Part shown: positions 27,968 to 35,983 of the stretch, in pieces
How positions within the stretch are numbered: position 1 is the stretch's first letter
Layout: each line of letters opens with the position of its first letter
The notes under the pieces: model-generated
What the model saw: only the letters and a program-made list of their open reading frames with translations
What the model was told of the DNA's origin: nothing
Database searches by the model: none
Origin: JBOGUF01 sp050696075
Lineage (GTDB): Bacteria; Chloroflexota; Chloroflexia; Thermomicrobiales; UBA6265
Assembly (NCBI GenBank): GCA_050696075.1
Contig: JBOGUF010000142.1
Location: 1-64,000, forward strand
Direction of reading: 5' to 3'
Length of the DNA: 64,000 nt
Made by a program: the position numbers and the translations under genes

Positions 27968-28465
27968 ATGGACAATCCCTTTTCGTGGGACTATCTCACG
28001 ACGCGACCGGGGTCGAATGAAGTATTCGGCGCCTTTGCGATCTTTTTCCTGGTGATTTTTGGCGCTGGGTTCCTGGCGTCGCTGGTGAACTACAGTGGTT
28101 GGGTGCCCCGGTCCGTCTTTCCCAACCCTGTGCTGCGCCGGATGGCGCATCGTTGGTCGGTGATCGGGCTTTTCGTCTTCAGCATCGGGCTCTTCTTCTT
28201 CCTGATCCGGATGATGCAAATCAACCCATTCACCTTCGGACTTCGCATCTGGCTGTGGTTGTCGTTTCTGGCCTTCATGGTCTTCGCGGCCTACGTCGTC
28301 TTCGACTTCCTGACCAGATATCACGGCGAAGTGGAAGCGTTCGAAAAGCGCCGGCAGAAGCAGCAATATCTGCGTCCCACTGGCGCCACCACCGCCGGCC
28401 GCGAGCCCGGACCGGCAACGCCGATTGCGGCCGGCGCGCGGCCGATCAAACGGCGACGCCGATAG
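27968..28465 (+). CDS. Three-helix membrane protein downstream of sdhAB
   Basis: A 165-residue protein with three predicted membrane helices (about residues 20-45, 62-84 and 92-120) and a basic C-terminal tail ending RPIKRRRR. No family is recognised. The position directly after sdhAB and the helix count make it a candidate membrane anchor of succinate dehydrogenase, but heme-ligand histidines in the helices are not obvious, so this is only a suggestion. A terminator follows at 28480. Confidence 0.65.
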   Translation: MDNPFSWDYLTTRPGSNEVFGAFAIFFLVIFGAGFLASLVNYSGWVPRSVFPNPVLRRMAHRWSVIGLFVFSIGLFFFLIRMMQINPFTFGLRIWLWLSFLAFMVFAAYVVFDFLTRYHGEVEAFEKRRQKQQYLRPTGATTAGREPGPATPIAAGARPIKRRRR

Positions 28466-28479
28466 CACGGACGCGGACA

Positions 28480-28518
28480 AAAGAGCGGCCCGCTCTTAAG
28501 TAGAGCGGGCCGCTTTGC
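28480..28518. terminator. Bidirectional terminator between the membrane protein and SRP RNA
   Basis: A 13-bp perfect stem (28484-28496 with 28502-28514, loop TAAGT). A T run flanks it on the minus strand (TCTTTTG) and a shorter one on the plus strand (TTTG). It can end both the convergent SRP RNA transcript and the sdh-side transcript. Confidence 0.88.
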
Positions 28519-28528
28519 ATTCCAAGAA

Positions 28529-28795
28529 GGTCGTGCACCCCCTGTCGATCGCAGTCCTCCGGCTTCCCGTCGACCGTTAGCTCCGGCAGAGCGATCCCAC
28601 GTCACCCGAGGCGTTCTGCTTACGGCTGCTACCTTCCGGTCCTGACCGGGTTCGCAGTGCCCCGCCGCGCGGGACTCTACCCTCAACACCACGTGCCGCC
28701 GTCAGTCCCACAGAACCGGACCTCGAGGGGGAATTCGACCCCGCTGTAGCGGGTTGCGGGTACAGGGCACCGCTAGTTCCCCGTCTAGCACGACC
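28529..28795 (-). ncRNA. ffs: Signal recognition particle RNA, bacterial large type
   Basis: About 267 nt. The conserved domain IV core GTCAGGACCGGAAGG followed by TAGCAGCC is at 28624-28646, with a GGAA tetraloop (28634-28637) and the asymmetric loop bound by Ffh. The 5' part contains the Alu-domain block beginning GTGCTAGACGGGGAACTAGC, very like actinobacterial large SRP RNAs. The ends pair: GGTCGTGC (28788-28795) with GCACGACC (28529-28536). It has its own promoter and a strong terminator. The ends are inferred from that closing stem. Confidence 0.93.
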
Positions 28796-28801
28796 GCACC
28801 A

Positions 28802-28831
28802 ATTGTAGCCGACCTGACTGATCCGTATCAA
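28802..28831 (-). promoter_or_regulatory. Promoter of the SRP RNA gene
   Basis: On the minus strand TTGATA (28826-28831) and TACAAT (28802-28807) are 18 bp apart. The -10 ends 7 bp before the inferred RNA 5' end at 28795, exactly where a start site is expected. Confidence 0.8.
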
Positions 28832-28848
28832 ACTTGGATCATAGCCGA

Positions 28849-29238
28849 TTAGTCGTCTTCGGGCGGCAAGGGACGATCCGCCGGCCACTCGATTGGGCGC
28901 GGACCTGGGTCATCCATGTCGGGGTTGTCGCGCAATCGCCGCAGGACGCGCACCGTGAGATCTTCCCGCACCTGGACCTGGCATGAGAGTCGCATGCCCT
29001 CGGGCTTGTTCTTGACCCGCTGGAGTCGCTCAACCTCGGCGTTGGTCATTGGGCTAGGTGTCCCGCTGAGCACCTGCACGCGACAGGTGGTGCAACGCGC
29101 GTTTCCACCGCAACGGTGCAGGATGTCTACGCCGGCGTCCTCGACGCAAAGCACCAGGCGGCGGCCGTCGGCACACGTCGTTTCGCCAACGTCTTCAATC
29201 GTAACGGTCGGCATTGCTTCAGCATCCCCTTCTTGCAT
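28849..29238 (-). CDS. [2Fe-2S] ferredoxin, adrenodoxin-type spacing
   Basis: A 129-residue ferredoxin. Cluster ligands Cys43, Cys49, Cys52 and Cys86 follow the CX5CX2C...C spacing of the adrenodoxin/Isc Fdx group. The domain spans about residues 9-100 and the tail is Asp/Pro-rich. It is a soluble electron carrier with unknown partner. The ATG at 29238 has AGGG upstream; an internal ATG at 29214 is also possible. The gene ends only 18 bp before the SRP promoter region. Confidence 0.88.
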   Translation of the reverse strand: MQEGDAEAMPTVTIEDVGETTCADGRRLVLCVEDAGVDILHRCGGNARCTTCRVQVLSGTPSPMTNAEVERLQRVKNKPEGMRLSCQVQVREDLTVRVLRRLRDNPDMDDPGPRPIEWPADRPLPPEDD

Positions 29239-29310
29239 GGTTCCCTGAGCGCTTCCTGCAGTCGCGACGGCATGTTATCAGAGCATGCATTCCTTCGCGG
29301 GCCACATGGT

Positions 29311-29754
29311 TTAGGCGTGGAAGCGGCGTCCGCCAGTGCGAACATGGTGTCGATCCGCGAAGTCGGCCGCGTGCGGCCCAGCCAGGACGAGCGCGCCGAT
29401 GTGGCCATGGCGGGACGAGCCGGTGACGAACGGATAGCAAATCGACCGCGCGTCGAACCGGCGCTCGGTAAAGAAGATCTCCTCGCTCAAACGGGAGAAG
29501 ATGTCGTAGGCGAGTTGGTCGGCCGTCATCAAGTCTTCGAGCGGGAAGTCGACCCAGACGGTGAGCGTGACCCGGCCATCTTCGACCTCCGGGTCTCCAA
29601 TCAAGTGCGCCCCGTCGACGTCTCGCAGCAATAGCTCCGCGTCGACCGAAAAGCGCAAGTTCGCTTCGTCGTCCGTACCCCATTTGTCACCATATCGCTG
29701 TCGCAGCAGCGTGACAATGTCGTCGACCACTCGATTCGGCTCCTTCGCCATCAT
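29311..29754 (-). CDS. Conserved hypothetical protein
   Basis: About 147 residues, starting MMAKEPNRVVDDIVTLLRQRYGDKWG. The fold looks alpha/beta with amphipathic N-terminal helices and strands such as RVTLTVWVDFPLEDL. No signal, membrane segment or motif is recognised. The frame is open upstream to 29874, but that part reads as noncoding and overlaps the divergent gene's promoter area, so the internal ATG is preferred. Confidence 0.55.
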   Translation of the reverse strand: MMAKEPNRVVDDIVTLLRQRYGDKWGTDDEANLRFSVDAELLLRDVDGAHLIGDPEVEDGRVTLTVWVDFPLEDLMTADQLAYDIFSRLSEEIFFTERRFDARSICYPFVTGSSRHGHIGALVLAGPHAADFADRHHVRTGGRRFHA

Positions 29755-29903
29755 TGCCCGCGTTCCGGTGCGATTGCGGGTCTCCTGCTCGGGTATCGAG
29801 AACAGGATTCGGGGTGCGTATACTATCGTTGGCCCGAAAAAGTCGCACGGGTCGGCGAAGTGGCGCCGCGGCACTGCGGTACGCCCGAACCAGGGAGGGT
29901 CCG

Positions 29904-30173
29904 GTGGTCCAGCGAATCCTTGACGTCATTCTTCGACGCGACCGCGTCGTGCCGGACATTCCTGAGTGTGTGGATCACCACGTCCAGATGCGTCTCCGCG
30001 GTAAACTGGGTCGCCCTGCCCGGTTCTCGGATCAGACAGAGGAAGAGTACACGCTCATATACTTCTGCCCCGTCGAGGGGTGCAATCACACCGCGGAGGT
30101 CCGGCGCAACGCGTCCCAGATCGCGGTGCCCGGCGTGCCGCCTGAGCGCCCGTCCTTTGCTCGTCGTCCGTAG
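29904..30173 (+). CDS. Small hypothetical protein with a CX4C pair
   Basis: An 89-residue acidic-to-basic protein with YFCPVEGCNH, a CX4C pair that could be half of a zinc site or a disulfide. GTG start with GGGAGG nicely spaced. Family not recognised. It is divergent from the hypothetical gene at 29754 and converges on the dUTPase-like gene with a 9-bp gap. The good ribosome-binding site is the main reason to believe it. Confidence 0.55.
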   Translation: MVQRILDVILRRDRVVPDIPECVDHHVQMRLRGKLGRPARFSDQTEEEYTLIYFCPVEGCNHTAEVRRNASQIAVPGVPPERPSFARRP

Positions 30174-30182
30174 TTCGGTTCG

Positions 30183-30761
30183 TCAGCGCGCGATGTTCTC
30201 GTCTTGATAGGCTCCTTGGTAGCCCTGCTCTGGCGGGCGCAGCACGGTGAAAAAGACGGTTTGCATGACTCGCGCGTGTTGCTGGATCCGGAATCCAGCC
30301 TGATTGAGCACGGACATCAGCGCCGTGGAGCGACCGCGGTAACCGCAATCCCAGACCGCGGTGTGGATGGTCACGCCGCAGCGATTGAGGGTTGATCGGG
30401 GACGTGCCAGGGCCATCAGATCGAGCGGAAGCTCAACAACTTCGTTGAAGATCACTTGATAGATCCCCGCGTCGAGATCGATCCATCCGTCTGAGTCAAA
30501 TGTGAACGGAGAGAGCGACGGCAACACACGGTCCGCGTTGTCGACGCCGACGACCCCGGCGCTGTCGATGCGGGCGATGCCGGCCAGCGTGAAGTCGAAA
30601 CCGTTCGGTTGCAACTGGGCGTCGAGATCGCGCCATTCGCTGATCAGCGGCGGCTCTGCGACAATGCGCGCCCGAAGTTCCTCGCGCGTCAAGACACCGG
30701 ACGTTGCCAGCGATGATAGATTCCTCGCCGACACGGTTGACGTCGCCTGGTGGTCGCTCAT
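30183..30761 (-). CDS. dUTPase/dCTP deaminase-like enzyme
   Basis: A 192-residue trimeric dUTPase-superfamily protein. Motifs ARPRSTLNRCGV and HTAVWDCGYRGR match the substrate-binding and metal/catalytic loops of the dCTP deaminase/bifunctional Dcd-Dut branch. It prevents uracil incorporation by clearing dUTP or making dUMP. Whether it deaminates dCTP, hydrolyses dUTP, or both cannot be settled by eye. ATG at 30761 has GGAAGG six bases upstream. Confidence 0.85.
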   Translation of the reverse strand: MSDHQATSTVSARNLSSLATSGVLTREELRARIVAEPPLISEWRDLDAQLQPNGFDFTLAGIARIDSAGVVGVDNADRVLPSLSPFTFDSDGWIDLDAGIYQVIFNEVVELPLDLMALARPRSTLNRCGVTIHTAVWDCGYRGRSTALMSVLNQAGFRIQQHARVMQTVFFTVLRPPEQGYQGAYQDENIAR

Positions 30762-30870
30762 ATCCATCCTTCCGAGCCACGCGCGATCAGCAGATCGCGG
30801 TTGAACTGACTTTCCTCTGTCCGCCGATTCTATTCCGTCGGACCGGTGTTCGGAAACGTGCCAATCGCCG

Positions 30871-32121
30871 ATGACCACACCGCCTGACGATTCGAGTGCG
30901 GACGGCCCGCATCCAAGAGGTCGTTCATACGCGGTCTTGCGGCACCGTGACTTTCGCATCTTGTGGGCCGCGGAGTTTGTCTCGACGATCGGCACCCAGA
31001 TGCAGCGGGTGGCGATCGCCTGGCAAGTCTACGAGCTAACCGGCGATGCGCTCAGCCTGGGGTTCCTCGGACTGGTTCGGTTTGGGCCGGTCGTCCTGTT
31101 CGGTCTCTTCGGCGGTGTGCTTGCCGATCAGCGCGACCGTCGCAAGTTGCTCATTCTTTCGCAAACGCTGCTCTTTGTCTGTTCGCTCGGCTTAGCGGCG
31201 GTCGCCGCGGCCGATGCCGCTTCGCTGGCCGTTATCTACGTGCTGACGTTTCTCGCGGCGGCGGTGTCGTCGTTCGCTGGCCCTTCCCGTCAGGCGCTGA
31301 TTCCGGCATTGGTGCCGCGCAACGAACTCGCTGGGGCCATGAGCCTTAACGTCCTGGCGATGCAGGTTGCCACGATCTCAGGACCCGCGCTGGGGGGGTG
31401 GATTATCGCCTGGCGCGGGGTCGACGCGGTCTATTTCCTCGACGCCGTGAGCTTTCTTGTCCTTATCGGCGCCGTGTTTCTGCTCCAGGCCCGACCGCCT
31501 GTAGTCGGCGCGACAGTGGGCACGTTTGCGGCGGCGCTTGAAGGCTTTCGCTTCGTACGGCGCTCACCAGTGCTACTGGGAGTGATGGGCGTCGACTTTG
31601 TCGCCACGTTTTTCGGCGCGAGCATGGTCTTGATGCCGATCTTTGCCGACGAAGTCTTGGGCGTCGGAGCGGGAGGGGTGGGCTTGCTCTACGCCGCGCC
31701 CGCCGCTGGAGCAGTCATCGGCAGCGTGGTCATGAGCCTGGCGCCGCTGCCGCGTCGCCCAGGGGCGGGCGTCCTCGCCGCCATCGGTCTCTATGGCGCC
31801 GCCATCGCGGGGTTTGGATTGAGCACTATCTTTCCGCTCTCGCTGGCGCTGCTGGCCCTCAGTGGCGCGGCGGACGCCGTCAGCATGGCATTGCGACACA
31901 CGATCCGGAATCTCGTGACGCCGGACGAGCTCCGAGGCAGGGTGGCTGCCACGCACTCGATGTTTGCGATGGGCGGGCCGCAACTCGGCGAGTTTGAGGC
32001 CGGTCTGGCTGCCGCGGTAATCGGCGCCGGCCCATCGGTCGCACTTGGTGGCATCGGCACGGTGCTGTCGTGTTGGTTGATTGCCGCAATCGTGCCATCG
32101 ATTCGGCGGTACCGGCTCTGA
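30871..32121 (+). CDS. MFS transporter, EntS/MFS_3-like
   Basis: A 416-residue major facilitator with twelve predicted helices. The first motif region FRILWAAEFVSTIGTQMQRVA and the loop GVLADQRDRRKLL (loop 2-3 signature) are typical of the EntS/Bcr-like exporter group. It probably exports a small molecule; the substrate is unknown. No operon partner is evident: it is divergent from the dUTPase-like gene and moaA has its own promoter. Confidence 0.9.
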   Translation: MTTPPDDSSADGPHPRGRSYAVLRHRDFRILWAAEFVSTIGTQMQRVAIAWQVYELTGDALSLGFLGLVRFGPVVLFGLFGGVLADQRDRRKLLILSQTLLFVCSLGLAAVAAADAASLAVIYVLTFLAAAVSSFAGPSRQALIPALVPRNELAGAMSLNVLAMQVATISGPALGGWIIAWRGVDAVYFLDAVSFLVLIGAVFLLQARPPVVGATVGTFAAALEGFRFVRRSPVLLGVMGVDFVATFFGASMVLMPIFADEVLGVGAGGVGLLYAAPAAGAVIGSVVMSLAPLPRRPGAGVLAAIGLYGAAIAGFGLSTIFPLSLALLALSGAADAVSMALRHTIRNLVTPDELRGRVAATHSMFAMGGPQLGEFEAGLAAAVIGAGPSVALGGIGTVLSCWLIAAIVPSIRRYRL

Positions 32122-32140
32122 CCTGCTGGGAGGTGCTTCG

Positions 32141-32197
32141 TTGACCCGACTTGAGCGGGGATGGTATGGTGACGATAGATAGTCAATGGTTGGCTAT
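32141..32197 (+). promoter_or_regulatory. moaA promoter with adjacent inverted repeat
   Basis: TTGACC (32141-32146) and TATGGT (32165-32170) are 18 bp apart. At the predicted start site lies an 8-bp inverted repeat ATAGTCAA/TTGGCTAT (one G-T pair) with a 3-base loop (32179-32197). It could be an operator or a 5'-end hairpin; the leader is too short for a Moco riboswitch. Confidence 0.55.
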
Positions 32198-32230
32198 TCC
32201 GATTTTGTCTGATCCCCGAGGTGCGAATCA

Positions 32231-33274
32231 ATGGTCGCTGCCGTCGCAGAGAGACCAAGCACGCAACTGTCGGTGCTGCCGGAGCGGCGCCCTGGCGCGT
32301 TCGACGCGTACGGCCGGCAGATGACCTATTTGCGCATCTCGTTGACCGATCGCTGCAACTTTCGATGCGTCTACTGCATGCCCGCGGTTGGCATGACGTT
32401 TCAGCCGCGCGCCGAGTTGTTGACCGACGAAGAGTTGCTCAGAGTCGTCGGCATCTGCGCCGGGCTCGGCTTCACCAAGCTGCGACTGACCGGCGGCGAG
32501 CCGACCGTACGGCCGCATCTGGTTGATCTCGTCCGCGCGATGAAGGCCTTCCCCGGCGTCGAAGACCTGTCGATGACGACCAACGCGCTGCTGCTCTCGC
32601 GGATTGCCGGCGACCTCAAGGACGCGGGCCTCGACCGGGTCAACGTCAGCCTCGACACGCTCGACCCGGCGAAGTTCAAGCTGATGACGCGCGGCGGACG
32701 CCTCGATCTCGTTTGGGCAGGGCTGGAGGCTGCCGATGCCCACGGCTTGACGCCGATCAAGATCAACGCGGTCGTCCTCCGCAGCCACAACGACCACGAA
32801 GTCGGAGAGTTAGCGGCCTTGACCCTCGACCGGCCGTGGCAGATGCGGTTCCTGGAGATCATGCCGCTCGAAGGCGTGGGCACGGTCCACGATCAAGGAC
32901 TGATTACGTCCGAGGAAACCCAGGCGAGGCTCGAAGCGCGATTCGGACCCCTCGAACCGATTGACGCACCGCCCGGAGACCCCGCGCGCTTGTGGCGCAT
33001 CCCTGGAGCGGCAGGGACGATCGGCTTCATCTCGCCCGTCTCCGCACCGTTCTGTGCCCACTGCAACCGGGTACGCTTGACCGCCGACGGCAAGCTTCGC
33101 CTCTGCTTGCTCCGCAACGACGAAATCGACCTTCGCGACCTCATGCGCGCCGGCGCCGGCGACGCCGAACTCGAACATCAGGTACGGCGCGGCGTCTGGC
33201 GCAAACCGTGGGGCCACGGGTTGGCCGAGGGCGACCGCAACATCGGTCGCGGCATGTCTCAGATCGGCGGGTAA
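32231..33274 (+). CDS. moaA: GTP 3',8-cyclase (molybdenum cofactor biosynthesis)
   Basis: A 347-residue radical-SAM enzyme that makes 3',8-cyclo-GTP, the first step of Moco synthesis. The N-terminal SAM cluster is CNFRCVYC (Cys42, Cys46, Cys49). LRLTGGEPTVRP is the SAM-binding GGE motif. The C-terminal cluster comes from FCAHCNRVRLT and LRLCLL. The protein ends QIGG, the conserved C-terminal Gly-Gly needed for activity. moaC is absent nearby; a moaB-like gene lies 5 kb downstream on the other strand. Confidence 0.97.
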   Translation: MVAAVAERPSTQLSVLPERRPGAFDAYGRQMTYLRISLTDRCNFRCVYCMPAVGMTFQPRAELLTDEELLRVVGICAGLGFTKLRLTGGEPTVRPHLVDLVRAMKAFPGVEDLSMTTNALLLSRIAGDLKDAGLDRVNVSLDTLDPAKFKLMTRGGRLDLVWAGLEAADAHGLTPIKINAVVLRSHNDHEVGELAALTLDRPWQMRFLEIMPLEGVGTVHDQGLITSEETQARLEARFGPLEPIDAPPGDPARLWRIPGAAGTIGFISPVSAPFCAHCNRVRLTADGKLRLCLLRNDEIDLRDLMRAGAGDAELEHQVRRGVWRKPWGHGLAEGDRNIGRGMSQIGG

Positions 33275-33303
33275 TACGCGCCGGAATCCCTTCGCGAGGC
33301 ATC

Positions 33304-34275
33304 ATGGACCCATCCCACTTGCGGAAGCTCGTCATCTCCGCGCCGCTAACCGATGAAGCGGTCGCCCACTTGCGCCAACGATTCCCAGACGTGCAGATTG
33401 TTCACGTCGAGGCCGAGTCAATTCGAAACGAGCTTGCCGACGCCGACGCGGTCGTGTCTTGGGGTCTCAGCCCAGCGGACCTGGCCGCCGCGCCGAACGT
33501 GAAGTGGCTTCAGACAATTGGCGCCGGCGTCGATGGGGTCTTGTCACCTGAACTTCTTGCGCGCGACATTGTCGTCACGAATAACAGCGGCGTCCACGCG
33601 CACAACATGTCTGAGCACGTTTTCGCGTTGATGCTGGCCTTTGCCCGCCGGTTGCCCTTTCTCATCCGTGGCCAGATCGCCCATGATTGGCGCGACGAAG
33701 TGGGCAGGCGTGGCGTATTCGAACTCGATGGACAGACACTTCTGCTGGTCGGACTCGGCGACATCGCGCAGGCGACGGCGAAGCGCGCGGAGGCATTCGG
33801 CATGACGGTATGCGGCGTGCGCCGCCGAACCGATCTGCCCGTTCCCCCTCACGTTTCTACCGTCTTCGGCATCGACCGTTTGCACGAGGCGTTGCCGCTG
33901 GCCGACCACGTTGTCTCCACACTTCCCTTGACGCCCCGGACGCGCGGCCTACTCGACGCGGAGATGTTAGCCCACATGAAGCCGACCGCCTATATCTACA
34001 ATCTCGGGCGCGGACCGGTCATCAACTCCGAGGCGTTGATCGCGTCTCTGCAACGCGGTGAGATCGCGGGCGCCGGGCTCGACGTGACCGACCCCGAGCC
34101 GCTGCCGGTCGATTCCCCGCTTTGGGACATGGAAAACGTGATCATTACCGCGCACACCTCGGGTTCCACCCCGAAGTACTGGGCGCGCGCGCTGCCGATC
34201 CTCGAAGAGAACATCGCCCGGTTTCGCGAGGGGCGACCGCTCATCAACGTAGTCGATCGTGGCGAAGGATACTGA
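33304..34275 (+). CDS. D-2-hydroxyacid dehydrogenase family protein
   Basis: A 323-residue NAD(P)-dependent dehydrogenase. The Rossmann motif LLLVGLGDIAQA is followed by the catalytic Arg (YNLGRGPVIN), Glu (DVTDPEPLP) and His (ITAHTSGSTP). It resembles the glyoxylate/hydroxypyruvate or D-lactate-type reductases. Substrate is not determinable. It begins 29 bp after moaA and probably shares its transcript. Confidence 0.9.
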   Translation: MDPSHLRKLVISAPLTDEAVAHLRQRFPDVQIVHVEAESIRNELADADAVVSWGLSPADLAAAPNVKWLQTIGAGVDGVLSPELLARDIVVTNNSGVHAHNMSEHVFALMLAFARRLPFLIRGQIAHDWRDEVGRRGVFELDGQTLLLVGLGDIAQATAKRAEAFGMTVCGVRRRTDLPVPPHVSTVFGIDRLHEALPLADHVVSTLPLTPRTRGLLDAEMLAHMKPTAYIYNLGRGPVINSEALIASLQRGEIAGAGLDVTDPEPLPVDSPLWDMENVIITAHTSGSTPKYWARALPILEENIARFREGRPLINVVDRGEGY

Positions 34276-34303
34276 GCGGAGCCGGTTCTGCCAGCGACGG
34301 ACT

Positions 34304-34340
34304 TTGACAAACGATCGGCACCGGCGGATAATGTACGTAC
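34304..34340 (+). promoter_or_regulatory. Strong promoter of the small basic protein gene
   Basis: TTGACA (34304-34309) and GATAAT (34327-34332) are 17 bp apart. The palindrome GTACGTAC (34333-34340) sits exactly at the expected start site and may be a repressor site. Confidence 0.75.
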
Positions 34341-34416
34341 ACTCCATCCCACGGGAGCGTTCGGACACCCAGCCCGCGCGGGTGTTGCGGCATCCGTCGA
34401 TCTTGGAGGTGGGACC

Positions 34417-34734
34417 ATGCGGGAGCCTCGGGTTGCGTCCGTTTCGCAGCATGCTGGCCGTCGCTTGGCGCAGCGGAACCTGAGCTTTGACGATGTACGA
34501 TACGTCTTTGCCCATGGGAGGCTGCATCACGCGGGCAAGGCGCTCTTTGTCCACCTAGGGCTACGGGACATTCCCAGCGATCACCGTCGCGAGGATCAGT
34601 ATCGTCGCCTCGAAGGCACCGTTCTCGTCCTCGATCCGGGCACCGGGCAGCACCTGACGACCGCCTACCGGAACCGGCGCAATGGCAGCCGGGCGATCAA
34701 ACGCAAGTCGAAACGAACGCTCCTCAGCGCGTGA
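34417..34734 (+). CDS. Small basic protein, DUF4258-like
   Basis: A 105-residue protein with RRLAQRNLSFDDVRYVFAHGR and a later hydrophobic strand and TAYRN, a layout like DUF4258/RelE-fold small proteins, with a strongly basic C-terminus. Toxin or RNA-binding activity is possible but no partner antitoxin is seen. The ribosome-binding site GGAGGTGGG is unusually good. Its 3' end overlaps the convergent galK-like gene by 11 bp. The family call is tentative. Confidence 0.6.
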   Translation: MREPRVASVSQHAGRRLAQRNLSFDDVRYVFAHGRLHHAGKALFVHLGLRDIPSDHRREDQYRRLEGTVLVLDPGTGQHLTTAYRNRRNGSRAIKRKSKRTLLSA

Positions 34735-35968
34735 TCGAACCCGAGATCAGCGCCGCGCCATCCGGCCAGTTGCCGATGCTGGCGCCCCGAGCGAAGCCGA
34801 AGATGTGAACCAGATCCTGCCTTTCGGCCATCGCATGGCGCTGGTAATAGCCAGATCTCAGCGTGCGATCGAGCGACGGCACCGCATCCCGTTCGACGAG
34901 GATGAGGGCCGTCCCTCCTTCACCTCCGCCCATCATCCGCGCCCCAAGCACACCCTGCACTGATCGAGCTTCGGCGACGAGTTCCTCGACGCGGGGGTGA
35001 CTGATTTCGTAGTCTTCGGCCGACGACCGCCCCGACTCGGACATGAGCTGGCCAAAGCGCGGCCAGTCTCCGGCTCTCATGGCCGCGATCCCTTCGTACA
35101 CCCGGCGCGTCTCCGATACCACATGCCGGGCACGGCGCACAAGCGATTCCCGCAACCGAGGCGCATTTTGCGACTGCAACTCAACCAGTTCGTCCTGACG
35201 TAAATCGGCAAGATATTTGAGGTCAGCCCGGACGTGGCGTTGAGCGAACGCGACGACCTCGCGCGACTCGTCGACCCGTACACGATAGGACGAAGCGCCG
35301 AGCGAGCGCTCGACGCCGGAATCCGCAACCGCGAAAGTATATCCGCCAAGTTCAGGATCCATACGGGTTATGTCGAGTGTTGCTCCGTCGAAGAGAATGA
35401 CCCCGCCGGCGGCCGAGGTCGATTGATCCATCGTGCCGCAGGGCGTTCCCGCACGGTGTTCCGCTTCCTGCGCGGCAAGCACGAGTTCGGTCTGGTTGAT
35501 GGGGTAGCGTCTGAGTGCCAGGGTGAGCGCGACACACAGCGCCGCCGATGAACTGAGGCCGAAACCGATGGGCACGTCGCCGGCAATCGCGAGACGCACC
35601 CCGGTTTTTAGCCCAATCTGAGGACGGCTCAGCAGAGCGGCGACCGCGCCCCGAAGGTAATCCGCCGATCCCGGCGGTGGCGACTCGTTACGCCATCCGG
35701 CCAATTCTTCTGAATCGATTGTGACGCGATCACGTGTATTCACATCGGCGAATACCGCTTCAATCGAACGTCGGTCGCCAGACGTCTCTTCGACGAGAAG
35801 GACAACCGAACGGTCGATGGCCGCCGCCAGCACGGGACCGCCGTTGTAATCGACGTGATTGCCGAGCAGCTCCAAGCGGCCGGGCGCCGATGCCACCCGA
35901 TCCGGCGCCCAGATTGCACCAAAGGCGCCGCGACCGGCCGCCAGCGCTCGATCTTGCGCTGGGCTCAC
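34724..35968 (-). CDS. galK: Galactokinase family GHMP kinase
   Basis: A 414-residue GHMP kinase. The galactokinase motif APGRLELLGNHVDYNGG (28-44) is followed by the phosphate-binding GFGLSSSAALCVA and the C-terminal MMGGGEGGTALILV. The first motif carries Asn where classical GalK has Glu (GEHTDY), so the true sugar may not be galactose. No galT or galE is present in the window. GTG start with GGCGGAG upstream; the next gene downstream in the transcript order has no obvious link. Confidence 0.85.
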   Translation of the reverse strand: MSPAQDRALAAGRGAFGAIWAPDRVASAPGRLELLGNHVDYNGGPVLAAAIDRSVVLLVEETSGDRRSIEAVFADVNTRDRVTIDSEELAGWRNESPPPGSADYLRGAVAALLSRPQIGLKTGVRLAIAGDVPIGFGLSSSAALCVALTLALRRYPINQTELVLAAQEAEHRAGTPCGTMDQSTSAAGGVILFDGATLDITRMDPELGGYTFAVADSGVERSLGASSYRVRVDESREVVAFAQRHVRADLKYLADLRQDELVELQSQNAPRLRESLVRRARHVVSETRRVYEGIAAMRAGDWPRFGQLMSESGRSSAEDYEISHPRVEELVAEARSVQGVLGARMMGGGEGGTALILVERDAVPSLDRTLRSGYYQRHAMAERQDLVHIFGFARGASIGNWPDGAALISGSITR

Positions 35969-35983
35969 GGCTCCGCCTGTCGA

